This document shows, in pieces, positions 53,875 to 62,887 of a stretch of DNA of 64,000 bases. Source of the stretch: Pirellula sp. (GTDB lineage Bacteria > Planctomycetota > Planctomycetia > Pirellulales > Pirellulaceae); contig JAJTID010000021.1 of assembly GCA_021300155.1 (NCBI GenBank), positions 1 through 64,000 on the forward strand. Reading direction: 5' to 3'. Made by a program: the position numbers and the translations under genes. The notes below the pieces were generated by a model. The model made no database searches and was not told the origin of the DNA. It was given only the letters and a program-made list of their open reading frames with translations. How positions within the stretch are numbered: position 1 is the first letter of the stretch; each line of letters opens with the position of its first letter.

Positions 53875-54300
53875 GGTGCATCAATTGAAGAAACGTTGGA
53901 GGGAATACGTTAAACAAACGATTCTACACGTTAATGTTGCTAGTTAGTAATACATTCCAGGTATTTACGGTTGCCAGTTTTGAGCTTCGGAGGAGTACCG
54001 AACGGGTGGGAATGAAATACCGACGGTACGATGGTACGACGGTAAAGATGGTAACGATGGTAACGATGGCAACGATGGTAACGATGGCAACGATGGTAAC
54101 GATGGTAGGCCGACAGTAGGGACACAGCCGACACGACCGACAGTAGGGATAAAGCTATTTGCTGTTACCCCCTCGCCAAATAAGCAAACAGTGCGTGTGT
54201 CCCTTTATTTCCTCGGGGCTCTTTTAACATTTTCCATGAGCGCAATTTGGACCAGTAGCCAGAACGGATCAACCAATTGTTCGTCGAAGGGCCATGCCGT
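53875..54300. other. Repeat-rich intergenic region
   Basis: About 426 bases between two minus-strand genes. The middle holds the 9-bp minisatellite (54044-54107) and a 13-bp motif, ccgacagtaggga, present at 54110-54122 and 54137-54149. The flanks carry no gene; the right part includes the promoterless end of the WYL gene. Confidence 0.5.
54044..54107. repeat. Nine-base minisatellite (gatggtaac)n
   Basis: About seven units with the consensus gatggtaac, alternating with gatggcaac, run without gaps from 54047 or so. Degenerate ancestors (gacggtacgatggtac) precede them. The whole array is a multiple of three and is open in several frames, so it could encode Asp-Gly-Asn repeats, but no gene uses it. 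Confidence 0.8.
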
Positions 54301-55353
54301 TCAGTAAAGGTCATTCATTGTCTGCACGATCTTCTTCATCTCTTTTCTTGCAGACGCGGGTTCCAGCAGTTTTGCTTCGCTACCTAGTTTAAGGACCTGC
54401 GGGATGATCTCCATCGGTTGATAGGCTGGAACATTCAAGATGCATGTACCATCCTTATTGTGATCGAGTCGTTGCTGAGCGTGCCACGGATCCTCTTGGA
54501 TCCATCGGGCTGCATTGCGCGATAGCCAGATCTTGTAGTTCACCGGTTCGTCGCCGCTGAAAATTCCAACGCTCTGTCCAAGATGTGCTTCCAAATCAAT
54601 CTCTTCCTGGAATTTGTACCAGCGATCCAATGCAGTGGCTTTCGAAAAGCGGTCTAGTTTCCAATGACGCAAGCGATCCTCGGGGTCCTTATCCAAGTCT
54701 TTTCCTTCCTCGATAGCAACGACGTAAATGCTAGCTTGGTAAAGTGCCAGTCCATAAGGCTCCAGATAGCGAATGGCGATCGGTTTGCCAATTGACTCGT
54801 ATTCGACTTCCATAATTCGATGCTCTTGAATGGACCGGTTGACCGTTTTCAAAATCCCCTGTTGCTTCTCGTAGGTTTTGGCAGGAACGCCGAGGACCCT
54901 CAATGTTCTTCGGTATCGTTGATAATGTTCCCAAACACCTGCGGGCAGTTGCTCTCGAATCTTGTTCCAGAACGCCTCGATCCCTTGCCAAAATTGTGTT
55001 CCAACGAGAGGTAGCAACAAATCGCGTCCCATCGACAATGCAATTAGTTCGCTAGCGTTGATGGTTATTTTGTGAAGACCTTTGTCGACGCGGCTTAGTT
55101 TCCAAACTTTGCCAGAATCGATCTCTTCGGTGATAAGATTCATACCGGCGGCTTGTAATGCCTCGAGATCGCGACGAATGCTTCGTACGTGTAAACTCGA
55201 CAATCCCAGTTCTTCCACGACCGAATCTCGCAAATCTTCTAGCGTCGCTCCATAACGCCGACGTTCGAGGATTTGAAGAATTTTGTGCTGGCGAATGAGT
55301 TGTTCGTTGCGTGCCACTGAAGATTCCAGAGTTGAGATAGGAGTGCGAACCAC
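54301..55353 (-). CDS. WYL-domain transcriptional regulator
   Basis: About 350 residues from a GTG at 55353, which lies just after aaagga; a longer start at 55416 is open. The N-terminal winged helix covers about residues 15-90 (LIRQHKILQILERRRYGATLEDLRDSV, RSIRRDLEALQAAGMNL). The WYL ligand-binding domain follows (EVEYESIGKPIAIRYLEPYGLALYQASIYVVAIEEG, with the family Y-x-x-x-Y and DRF). The C-terminal WCX part ends the protein. WYL regulators sense nucleic acids or nucleotides and often control DNA-damage or defence genes. The neighbour on the other strand is the DMFase-like gene. Confidence 0.88.
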   Translation of the reverse strand: MVRTPISTLESSVARNEQLIRQHKILQILERRRYGATLEDLRDSVVEELGLSSLHVRSIRRDLEALQAAGMNLITEEIDSGKVWKLSRVDKGLHKITINASELIALSMGRDLLLPLVGTQFWQGIEAFWNKIREQLPAGVWEHYQRYRRTLRVLGVPAKTYEKQQGILKTVNRSIQEHRIMEVEYESIGKPIAIRYLEPYGLALYQASIYVVAIEEGKDLDKDPEDRLRHWKLDRFSKATALDRWYKFQEEIDLEAHLGQSVGIFSGDEPVNYKIWLSRNAARWIQEDPWHAQQRLDHNKDGTCILNVPAYQPMEIIPQVLKLGSEAKLLEPASARKEMKKIVQTMNDLY

Positions 55354-55520
55354 CGTTCCTTTCGTTTTGGATCGTAGCAAGATCACACAGCTTCGGCAAC
55401 AAGCGTTAAGACGCACCGAAAGTTCTCATCGGTCCGTTGCACTGGCCCCAGCAATCACGAGCTAAGTTGGGTAAAATTCTTTTCTGATACCTGCCACTTT
55501 CTCCAAAAGATCTTGCCAAA

Positions 55521-57017
55521 ATGAACATTCCTCGCCGTCATGCATTACTCGGTATAGCCTCCGCCTGTATAGCCAGTCCAAGCTGGGTGAGTGGTCAAGG
55601 AAATTCCCTAGGTAAAAGCTCCCGCGTTTTAGAAGAGAACCAGAGGGAAGGCAGTAGCAGTTGGATGTTGACCGAGACGCGTGTCGATCCTGAAACAAAG
55701 TACCGATGTCCTTGGATCGAGGGTTATGCTTCTCGAGCGAGTGTTGCGGTCGGAGAAGTCATCGAGTTCAAGATATCAACCAACAGAAAGGCACGCGTGC
55801 GGACCGATCTGTTTCGCATCGGCTTCTATGGTGGCAAAGGAGGCCGGCAGTTAGCTTCGCTCCCCTCAGTCGATTGCAATTCGCAACCCACTCCTGAGCC
55901 TGGAAATCACCGGCTTATGGATTGCAAGTGGGAGGCGACGCATCGATTTGCGATTCCAAACGATTGGGTGAGCGGCATTTATGTCGCCAAGTTGACAGAA
56001 GAAGTAGAAGGACTACAAAGTTACATTATCTTTATCGTTCGAGACGACCGACGGTCGGATCTCGTATTCCAATGCAGTGATCACACGTGGCAAGCGTACA
56101 ATCGATGGCCATCGCAGTACTCGCTGTACGACGATGGCAAGAACCCATGGCATTGGGGAGATGTCGCGCAGGTCAGCTTCAATCGCCCCTATGGCAAGTA
56201 TTGCCAAATTCTCAACGCTCCCTTATCGATTGGATCGGGAGAGTTCTTTCTATGGGAGTATCCATTTGTTTACTTTTTAGAGAAAGAAGGGTTCGATGTT
56301 ACTTATGTTTCCAACACCGATCTGCATCGAGACTCTAGCCAGGCATCGCGTGGCAAAGGGTTTCTCAGTGTTGGGCATGACGAGTATTGGACTATGGATA
56401 TGTTTCGCCACATGCAACAAGCGATTGCCAGCGGTACACATGTCGGATTCTTCTCAGGCAACGCAGTATGCGGTAAGGTTCAATGGGATGAAGCAACTCG
56501 CTCGATTCGGAGAGTTGGAGTGTTCGGCCCACCGGGAGGAACGCGTGAGTTCAGTGCGATGAGCACATTGGTTCACGAGCGTCCGTATGCGAACGAACTG
56601 ATTGGTGCCCACAGTACTGGTCCTGTTACAGGTGGAGCTGATTGGATTTGCTCGAAGCCCGAGCATTGGATCTATAAGAACAGTGGCATGAAGCTAGGCG
56701 ATCGAATCCCTGGTTTGATTGGATGGGAATGGCATGGCGATCCAGCACCGATCGCTGGCCTAGAGATTGTCGCAACAGGAGAGACACAATCCGCCCCCAA
56801 TCAACCCAATGGAGGCGTGTATACTGCGACTACCTATTACGGTCCCAAGAGGAACGTCGTTTTCAATGCTGCGACCTGCTGGTGGGCAGATGGATTAAGC
56901 GCACCACCCGGCTATCAGACACCCAAAGTCTACACCGCGCCGCAAGGAGTCGATTTACGTGTGCAGACAATCACTCGCAACATACTCCATCGGATGATCC
57001 GCGAACCATCTGAATGA
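55521..57017 (+). CDS. N,N-dimethylformamidase beta-subunit-like protein, Tat/Sec-type leader
   Basis: 498 residues. The N-terminus MNIPRRHALLGIASACIASP has an R-R-x-x-L-L-like leader, a possible Tat signal. The family region starts IEGYASRASVAVGEVIEFKIS, goes through RTDLFRIGFYGGKGGR, and includes VFQCSDHTWQAYNRWPSQYSLYDDG. Its heart is VGHDEYWTMDMFRHMQQA, with the His/Asp/Glu cluster that coordinates iron in the dimethylformamidase family. The small subunit is not present. It is probably exported, in contrast to the cytoplasmic amidase. Substrate unknown. Confidence 0.75.
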   Translation: MNIPRRHALLGIASACIASPSWVSGQGNSLGKSSRVLEENQREGSSSWMLTETRVDPETKYRCPWIEGYASRASVAVGEVIEFKISTNRKARVRTDLFRIGFYGGKGGRQLASLPSVDCNSQPTPEPGNHRLMDCKWEATHRFAIPNDWVSGIYVAKLTEEVEGLQSYIIFIVRDDRRSDLVFQCSDHTWQAYNRWPSQYSLYDDGKNPWHWGDVAQVSFNRPYGKYCQILNAPLSIGSGEFFLWEYPFVYFLEKEGFDVTYVSNTDLHRDSSQASRGKGFLSVGHDEYWTMDMFRHMQQAIASGTHVGFFSGNAVCGKVQWDEATRSIRRVGVFGPPGGTREFSAMSTLVHERPYANELIGAHSTGPVTGGADWICSKPEHWIYKNSGMKLGDRIPGLIGWEWHGDPAPIAGLEIVATGETQSAPNQPNGGVYTATTYYGPKRNVVFNAATCWWADGLSAPPGYQTPKVYTAPQGVDLRVQTITRNILHRMIREPSE

Positions 57018-57189
57018 GCGGCTTGAAATCAAATGTCGCTTGCGTTGCTTCATTCTTTTTTCTACTCAGGATGCGTATACTTGGCATCGTCGCAATCCTA
57101 GGGACGATTCCGTGAGTGAAACGGAGGCTTCCTTGTTGTCGGTGGAAGCAAACCATATGTTGCTTGCTTCTCGCTTATTCACGGTATTG

Positions 57190-57792
57190 ATGCTCCCTCT
57201 TTTTCCAAAACAAATGAAGAATAGTATCGAACTCCAAAATGGGGGAACTCTACTTTATGATGCAGCGTTTCTCGATGGAGAGGTTGCGGATCGTTTCTTT
57301 GCAGCTTTGCGTGATCAATGTGCGTGGGAGCAAAAGCCTGGCATTTTTGGCCATATGCAACCTCGATTGATTGCATCCTACGGAGATCCCGGTGTTTCCT
57401 ACCGTTATTCAGGTATCACCAATATAGCGCTTCCTTGGATACCGGTTTTGCTGGAGATCAAGCAACACATTGAAGCGGTCTATGGAGAGTATAATTACTG
57501 CCTCCTCAATCGCTATCGGACAGGATCGGATAGCATGGGTTGGCATGCGGATGACGAACCTGAAATGGGGAATGTGATTGGTTCACTGTCGTTAGGAGCC
57601 ACTCGCAAGTTTCGTATTCGACACAATGGGACAAGAGAGACCCAGACATTCTTGGTTGGAAATGGAACTCTCATCATCATGGCAGGCACTATGCAGCAGT
57701 ATTGGCAACACGAGGTTCCTAAAACGAAGTTGAAAGTTGGCGAGCGTATCAACTTGACTTTTCGGCAGATCTCCATGGGAGCGACGAAATGA
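57190..57792 (+). CDS. AlkB-like Fe(II)/2-oxoglutarate dioxygenase
   Basis: Start at the ATG at 57190 (MLPLFPKQ), in keeping with the family start; the open frame to 57040 is not conserved. 200 residues, the size of ALKBH2/3-type enzymes. The double-stranded beta-helix holds the iron triad: HADDEPEMG (H-x-D), and the second His in QYWQHEVPK, followed by the 2OG arginine in GERINLTFRQI (R-x-N-x-T-F-R). It removes alkyl groups from nucleobases by oxidation. The start of the next gene overlaps its stop as ATGA. Confidence 0.88.
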   Translation: MLPLFPKQMKNSIELQNGGTLLYDAAFLDGEVADRFFAALRDQCAWEQKPGIFGHMQPRLIASYGDPGVSYRYSGITNIALPWIPVLLEIKQHIEAVYGEYNYCLLNRYRTGSDSMGWHADDEPEMGNVIGSLSLGATRKFRIRHNGTRETQTFLVGNGTLIIMAGTMQQYWQHEVPKTKLKVGERINLTFRQISMGATK

Positions 57793-58307
57793 GGAAGCCG
57801 ACCATCGCATTATTGCTGGGTATCATGGCAATAGGGACTTCCATTGGCGAGGATACGAAGAACTTCAGAATCACGACGAGGCGATCCAGCGATCGAGTTG
57901 AAGAGACGATCACCGATAAAAAAGCGATGTTCGTCGTTCATAGTCCAGTTGGAATCAGCAGTGCGACCATTGATCGCATGGCAGAACATTGGCCGGAAAC
58001 GATCGTGATCCAATTGAGATTGAAAGGTTTGGAGAGCTTCAAGTTGTCATCTGAGAAACTAAAGCTCGAAGCTTCCGTATCAAGTCAAAATGGAGAACAA
58101 AGGCTCTGGAAAGGAGGGAACGAAGAGGTCCTTCTTGACTCGAAGAATCCATCGTGGATGGCAATTCTTATCAAGAATGCCGATGGCAAAGCCACGAAAA
58201 CCATTCCATTGAACGAAGGTTACTTTGAGCTACAACTACCGAAATCTTTTTCTGAAAGCAATCCAAAAACCCTGACATTGAGTTGGATCGACTTCTACCG
58301 GAATTAA
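57789..58307 (+). CDS. Small secreted hypothetical protein
   Basis: 172 residues, translationally coupled to the AlkB-like gene by a 4-base ATGA overlap. A signal peptide (MRKPTIALLLGIMAIGTSIGE) is followed by a beta-rich domain (NFRITTRRSSDRVEETITDKKAMFVVHSPVGISSATIDRM...). The end, FYRN, is abrupt. No metal site or catalytic motif is visible. Its product would be exported while AlkB stays in the cytoplasm, so coupling may be only transcriptional. Family not recognised. Confidence 0.65.
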   Translation: MRKPTIALLLGIMAIGTSIGEDTKNFRITTRRSSDRVEETITDKKAMFVVHSPVGISSATIDRMAEHWPETIVIQLRLKGLESFKLSSEKLKLEASVSSQNGEQRLWKGGNEEVLLDSKNPSWMAILIKNADGKATKTIPLNEGYFELQLPKSFSESNPKTLTLSWIDFYRN

Positions 58308-58373
58308 TCTACAAAAGCGAGGACTTGATCTGATAATCAGAATTCGAGAGTGTATTGAGGATTTTCGAAAGTA

Positions 58374-58800
58374 TTACCCTTGATCCGGGCTGATCTCAAG
58401 TCCGTGTTCCGCTATCGTAATGGTTTGGCGTTTCATCAGTTCTTCTATGGCCGGTTTGTCGACTGATGAACCGGTTTGTCGACTGATGAAATTGTCGGGA
58501 AGTTTAGGGTGGGTGAAGAAAAAGGTAGGTCCTTGTCCTCGTGATGAGGAGACTACGATCTCACCATCGTGTTGCTGAATAATTTTCTTGTATATGGCCA
58601 ATCCAACTCTAGAACCTCGGTACTTCGACTCAGGATGCAATCGCTGAAACATAACAAAAATGCGGTCAAAGTGCTTGGGGGTCTATTCCAATACCATCGT
58701 CGATTAAACAAATTTTCCAACATGTTTCCGAGCATTCGCATTCAATTCGAACGCGAGGATTGTCGCGGTCCGAAAATTCTGTTCGAGAAATGGACCGCTG
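58374..58800 (-). pseudogene. Sensor histidine kinase C-terminal relic (HATPase), frameshifted
   Basis: On the minus strand an ATPase-domain tail is readable: ICLIDDGIGIDP (N/G1 box), a frameshift, then FDRIFVMFQRLHPESKYRGS, RVGLAIYKKIIQQHDGEI and SRGQGPTFFFTHPKLPDN. The break coincides with a run of five G (58677-58681): one base fewer would restore DPKHFDRIF. Only the last third of a kinase of the phytochrome-like type remains. Sensor, phosphoacceptor and first part are absent, replaced by unrelated sequence before the next gene. The end carries a duplicated 20-bp segment. Confidence 0.7.
58452..58491. repeat. 20-bp perfect tandem duplication
   Basis: ccggtttgtcgactgatgaa occurs at 58452-58471 and at once again at 58472-58491. 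It lies within the kinase relic and shifts its frame by two (20 is not a multiple of three). Confidence 0.9.
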
Positions 58801-58949
58801 GAGTGTGTTGTCCTGCTACGCCAGTGTTCGAGGTTGTCACGCTCTGCCTAGGGACCACCAAGATTGGCAGCGGATCCACACTAGTCGGAAGAATCGGCGG
58901 AATAGGACTCATTTTCTTGCCATCCGTGCGAGAGTCAAAAGAATCAGAA

Positions 58950-60545
58950 CTATTCGTAGGTGTCCGTCAAAGCTTGGGGAAGATCTGATCGAATATCTCC
59001 CTTTCCGAGCGATTTGCCAAAGAACTCTTCAATCTTTCTGGAATGAAGATCGGTCTTCGCCGTGGAGAATGACAGATAAACAGCCCGAGCAGCTAAGTCG
59101 GTAGGTTCTGTGGTGCTTAGCGTGAGGTCCAGCAATCCTAAAGCGATTCCCATCGGAACTTCTGACCACAGATAGGTTTTGTTTTCCCCTGAAAATCGCA
59201 CAACGATTGAGTCTGACTTTACTTCTACAATGCTAACGCGACTTTTGCCAACAGTAACGACATCAGCCCCACGGGTTTTCGTGCGAGCTTCCAACATTGC
59301 ATCTATTGCAATTCGGTAGAGTTGGCCGAATTGATCGAGTCGCTTTTGCTTCGCGATTTGAGAGTCACCCATGGATAACGCTAGAGCAGACTCCATGGAC
59401 TTCTCAAATGTATCGAAATCCAGCTTTTGTAAAGCCGCTTTTCCTTCCGTCATCGCTTTCACCCATTGAGCCACCATCTTTGGATCAGGCATGGTAGCAG
59501 TCATTGTTGGGGTGGAGCTCGTACTCGGTGTATTCGATGAAGTATCTGAAAAAGGCTTGATCGTCTCGGGTGGCAAAGGATCGGCAGGTGGGACGGGGGG
59601 CGGCATCGTCGCCATATTGTTCGTTACAATGCCATCACTCATGGTTGGTCGTGCTCCGTCGAAACCATCAATGGTTTCTGACTCTCTCTCTTTGTTCACG
59701 CTAGGAAGACTGGAACGCACTGGAGCTTTTGGGACTGATTTGGCATCCGTAGGCTCCTTTCTTTTTTCCTCTTGAGGCCGGAAGTCCGACGGCCTCGTTT
59801 TGTTGCCATCTATTTCTTTGTTAGCTGCAACGTTTTGCTGATTGAGGAAAAATCGAATGGCAGCAAATCCAAGGAATGCAACCGCGGCCAATAGGATCCC
59901 ACCCAGCATGAGAGACTGGTTGCGTTGCCGTTTTCTCCGCAGTTGTTGGACGATCGCCGTTGCGTTCTGTTGGTTGTCTCTATTGGGTACAACATTGATT
60001 ACTGTCGATGCTTTTGCAGAAAGCGACTCGCTTGCCATATTGTTTGCAATGCTCATCGCCGGTTGGGGTGCTATCGATAGAAGAGCGTTGGGATCATCTC
60101 CAAAGAAAACCTTGGCTTCTAACTCTCGCCATCGAGAAGCAGGATCGCCAAATCTCGATGCCGATCGCATGGGTCGGAACGCAACTGGATCGAACGGAGA
60201 TAGCGGGTCTCCGGTTGGCAACACTAGCGTTCCCGTGTTGGCACCTAGACTCGAATCGTCTCGTTTGTTTGCAATCGCAAGTATCGAATGATCATACAAA
60301 GCCCTTTTGTTGGCATCGAGCAACGTGGCTTGTGCCTGCTTCAAGAGTTGCGCGACTTGTTGGGCTTCCTTTGGGTCTGATCGAGTGTCAGCGGCGTTCC
60401 AGGCAGCAGAGGCAGCCCGAAGAGCCGACTTGATTTGATCCGTGCTAGCATCGGGTTCGAGGCCGAGTAGTGTGTAATGGTTGAGCGAATCGTTTGATAA
60501 TGAACGCCCGAGATATTTTTGTATCGACTGGGATAAGTTGTCCAT
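58950..60545 (-). CDS. J-domain-like, single-pass membrane protein of planctomycete type
   Basis: 531 residues. The first 90 residues resemble a J domain (HYTLLGLEPDASTDQIKSAL, LLDANKRALYDHSI) but lack the HPD tripeptide, so DnaK stimulation is unlikely. A transmembrane helix sits at about 215-237 (LMLGGILLAAVAFLGFAAI). A disordered Pro/Ser/Thr-rich segment (250-345) and a helical C-terminal domain (355-531) with VTVGKSRVSIVEVKSDSIVV follow. It is the second gene of a minus-strand pair with a small membrane protein (38-base gap). Envelope-associated, role unknown. Confidence 0.7.
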   Translation of the reverse strand: MDNLSQSIQKYLGRSLSNDSLNHYTLLGLEPDASTDQIKSALRAASAAWNAADTRSDPKEAQQVAQLLKQAQATLLDANKRALYDHSILAIANKRDDSSLGANTGTLVLPTGDPLSPFDPVAFRPMRSASRFGDPASRWRELEAKVFFGDDPNALLSIAPQPAMSIANNMASESLSAKASTVINVVPNRDNQQNATAIVQQLRRKRQRNQSLMLGGILLAAVAFLGFAAIRFFLNQQNVAANKEIDGNKTRPSDFRPQEEKRKEPTDAKSVPKAPVRSSLPSVNKERESETIDGFDGARPTMSDGIVTNNMATMPPPVPPADPLPPETIKPFSDTSSNTPSTSSTPTMTATMPDPKMVAQWVKAMTEGKAALQKLDFDTFEKSMESALALSMGDSQIAKQKRLDQFGQLYRIAIDAMLEARTKTRGADVVTVGKSRVSIVEVKSDSIVVRFSGENKTYLWSEVPMGIALGLLDLTLSTTEPTDLAARAVYLSFSTAKTDLHSRKIEEFFGKSLGKGDIRSDLPQALTDTYE

Positions 60546-60583
60546 ACCATCACTGTCCTTTGGCTATCACTGGCCGCTGGCTT

Positions 60584-60895
60584 TCAAGAAAATGGGGATT
60601 CCGCTTCGACCTTCTCGGACTTACGTGACGTTCCAAGCAACGCGGTCATCGCATGACAAACGAGAGACACACCTGCCGTAAAGAAAAGTGGTGCTGAATA
60701 GCAAACAATAAGAAAGGCGAGAGACACCTTCTTGTTGATCTTGCCTGCGCCTGAGCTGCCTGTGGTTTGCCATGCGAGCAGAATCATGCAGCAAAGGATA
60801 GCGGTTACCGCAAAAAGCAGCAGCATCATAGAGATGCTTACCCGAGGTCGGTAGAGCTGCTCCTGTCCGAATGGACTGCTGGTGGTCTCTGTCAC
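60584..60895 (-). CDS. Small two-helix membrane protein
   Basis: 103 residues with two hydrophobic helices (about 20-43, VSISMMLLLFAVTAILCCMILLAW, and 58-83). A Gly/Ser-rich connector separates them, and the C-terminus is charged. There is no motif. It lies 38 bases upstream of the J-domain-like gene on the same strand, so they are probably transcribed together and may interact in the membrane. Confidence 0.6.
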   Translation of the reverse strand: MTETTSSPFGQEQLYRPRVSISMMLLLFAVTAILCCMILLAWQTTGSSGAGKINKKVSLAFLIVCYSAPLFFTAGVSLVCHAMTALLGTSRKSEKVEAESPFS

Positions 60896-61035
60896 AGGGC
60901 TATCTCGTTCTATGGGATGTCACGTGGACAACATGCAATAGGATTACGTTTGGTCGTTTATGGCTGGGCAGGCTTTCCATTACTATGGTAACATGCCGCG
61001 AGCCATTCTACAAAACGCGTCTCTCCCAGAAATCG

Positions 61036-61359
61036 CTACTCTCCCAGCCTGTCTTCCCAGCTCTTCGTCAGTTCTTCGATCGTTTTTCGAAGCTGATACC
61101 AATGCAGAAACGCTACGTGCAAGTCGATTTCAACGCTGTCGTTTCGATCAAACCCTTGCTCATTCAATTGGATGACTTCGTCGAGTGCAAACATCGCTTC
61201 CCCCGTGCTCTCGTCGCACCACTCACTGCCCGACACTCCATTTCCCAAGCTAGGCGTTCGTTCCATCACACGTTGAATGGCCCAGACCGCAGCACACTCC
61301 TCGTCGTAGCAATCGACAATTCCTTGAAAGGATCCACTTTGAACGTAATACTTTGCCAT
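61036..61359 (-). CDS. Small conserved hypothetical protein
   Basis: 107 residues. It opens with MAKYYVQSGSFQGIVDCYDEECAAVWAI, a strand-strand-helix pattern I associate with a planctomycete-type small protein of unknown function. Acidic helical stretches with FALDEVIQLNEQGFDR and a conserved final helix (LHVAFLHWYQLRKTIEELTKSWEDRL) follow. There is no signal peptide. The start fits tightly with the beginning of the conserved part. Function unknown. Confidence 0.6.
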   Translation of the reverse strand: MAKYYVQSGSFQGIVDCYDEECAAVWAIQRVMERTPSLGNGVSGSEWCDESTGEAMFALDEVIQLNEQGFDRNDSVEIDLHVAFLHWYQLRKTIEELTKSWEDRLGE

Positions 61360-61603
61360 CGTCGTTTTCCAATTGGGAGCCCAAGTTGCAAATTACTCAA
61401 GTTGCTCGGATGGCTCATCCTGTCCTGAATCGCACTTCGCGACCGTCATCGATGACCGCGATGCACACTCAGATATCGTTCGAACTCACCGTGCGTTTGA
61501 GACAATATGCATATCGCTGCCTTGGTTGACACGAACGGTCACGTGGAAACAGAATTGTTCTTTTCTCTGTAGAAATTTCGAAAATCCCCCAAGCGAGCGA
61601 TCA

Positions 61604-62887
61604 TCACTTTTTCCAACTCTTGTCGGAAAAATCCATGAATCGCTGCCAATCAAACAAAAGAATGTCATGCGGACCGGTTCTGGCATGATAGCCAATTCTT
61701 CCTCCGACACTCACCTCAGGTTCCGGAGGGCTCGACGGCGTGAGCCCATCGTATCCAAGTAACTGATAAACGGGAGTCGCATAGTGTCCGCTCAAATACT
61801 CGCCTTTGGGGTCGGCCCATGTGTCTTCGGTTGCGCTAGCAATGTAAACCGGCCGAGGAGCGATGACTGAGATGAGTGTATGGGCATCGTGAGGTAGTTC
61901 TTTCTCGTTCTTGTTATATTTTTTGAAGTTGCCACAAAACCAATGGGGGAAAGAAGTATTGATAATCGCAACCGTTTCGCCAAAGTTTCTCCGCTCCAAC
62001 GCAGCACCGCCACAGCCTGAGTTATTGGAAATTACAACGGAGAATCTAGGATCGGTCGCTCCAGCCCACATCGAGGCCTTGCCGAGGCGTGAATGTCCCA
62101 CCACTGCAACCCTCGTTGGATCGACGCTAGGTAGTTGAATCAATACGTCCAGCAGTCGTGACAATCCCCAACTCCAACCTGCAATCGAGCCCCAACGATC
62201 AGGATGATCGATATCAGGTTTGTGTGAAGGGAAGAGTGAATGGACTCCATTCTTGAATCCGTCATCGAAGTCCGGATCGATATCGCCATAGTAAGCAGTC
62301 GCGACGACAAAGCCGCGTTCGTTGATCTCACGGATCGGCCATCGTCGACTTTGCTGCCCCCGTCCCGTTTCCGTTGCCCGATTTTCCGTAACACCTGATT
62401 CTGCATTGTTTCGCATCCATGTGGATGGGATCCGAATCGCCTTATCACTATCGATGGAATGATTGCCTTGAAAATTCAATCCTAGAAAGGCGCCACACTT
62501 TGTTTTGTTCGCCGGCGAAAAAACTATCAGGTCGATATCCAGCGCTCCAGCAACCGTTTGCAAATGGACAACGATTTGCTGTCTCTTTGTTAATCCTTCA
62601 TTCATGGTCCCTTCTTCGACGACTTTCCACGATAGATCCGCCACCTCCGTAGGAGCAAACCCGAACTGATGCTCCGATAAAGTATGCAATAGCTCTAGAC
62701 GGTGCGAATCCCATTCCTTTGCTGTGATGCGATTACCCGCCTTGGAAACCAGCGGGTCGGGCAAGACTCCGATATCAATCTTTCCTTCGTCATAGTTGAC
62801 GTCTTTGCGCTGCGCCATCAATGGATCACTCATCAAAACTCCAAAGGCCAACGTGGCGACATAGGTCAGAAGGAGGGGATTATTCAT
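61604..62887 (-). CDS. CE15-like glucuronoyl/acetylxylan esterase, secreted
   Basis: Start at the ATG at 62887 (MNNPLLLTYVATLAFGVLM), which gives a clean signal peptide; the frame is open upstream but unlikely. 427 residues. The alpha/beta-hydrolase core shows WSWGLSRLLDVL and the nucleophile elbow VVGHSRLGKASMWAGA (Ser in G-H-S-R-L-G-K; CE15 enzymes usually have G-C/V-S-R-x-G-K). NNSGCGGAALERRNFGETV comes next, then the acid/His segments ATEDTWADPKGE and GYHARTGPHDILLFDWQRFMDF. It probably cleaves ester links of glucuronoyl or acetyl groups in plant polysaccharide outside the cytoplasm. Confidence 0.8.
   Translation of the reverse strand: MNNPLLLTYVATLAFGVLMSDPLMAQRKDVNYDEGKIDIGVLPDPLVSKAGNRITAKEWDSHRLELLHTLSEHQFGFAPTEVADLSWKVVEEGTMNEGLTKRQQIVVHLQTVAGALDIDLIVFSPANKTKCGAFLGLNFQGNHSIDSDKAIRIPSTWMRNNAESGVTENRATETGRGQQSRRWPIREINERGFVVATAYYGDIDPDFDDGFKNGVHSLFPSHKPDIDHPDRWGSIAGWSWGLSRLLDVLIQLPSVDPTRVAVVGHSRLGKASMWAGATDPRFSVVISNNSGCGGAALERRNFGETVAIINTSFPHWFCGNFKKYNKNEKELPHDAHTLISVIAPRPVYIASATEDTWADPKGEYLSGHYATPVYQLLGYDGLTPSSPPEPEVSVGGRIGYHARTGPHDILLFDWQRFMDFSDKSWKK

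Noticed and set aside
54301-55416. WYL regulator plus HerA-like ATPase as a phage-defence island
   Set aside because: They are 7 kb apart with metabolic genes between, and no nuclease, methylase or other defence gene is near.
61373-61762. Plus-strand 129-codon frame
   Set aside because: It overlaps the conserved end of the CE15-like esterase on the minus strand and has no ribosome site or motif.
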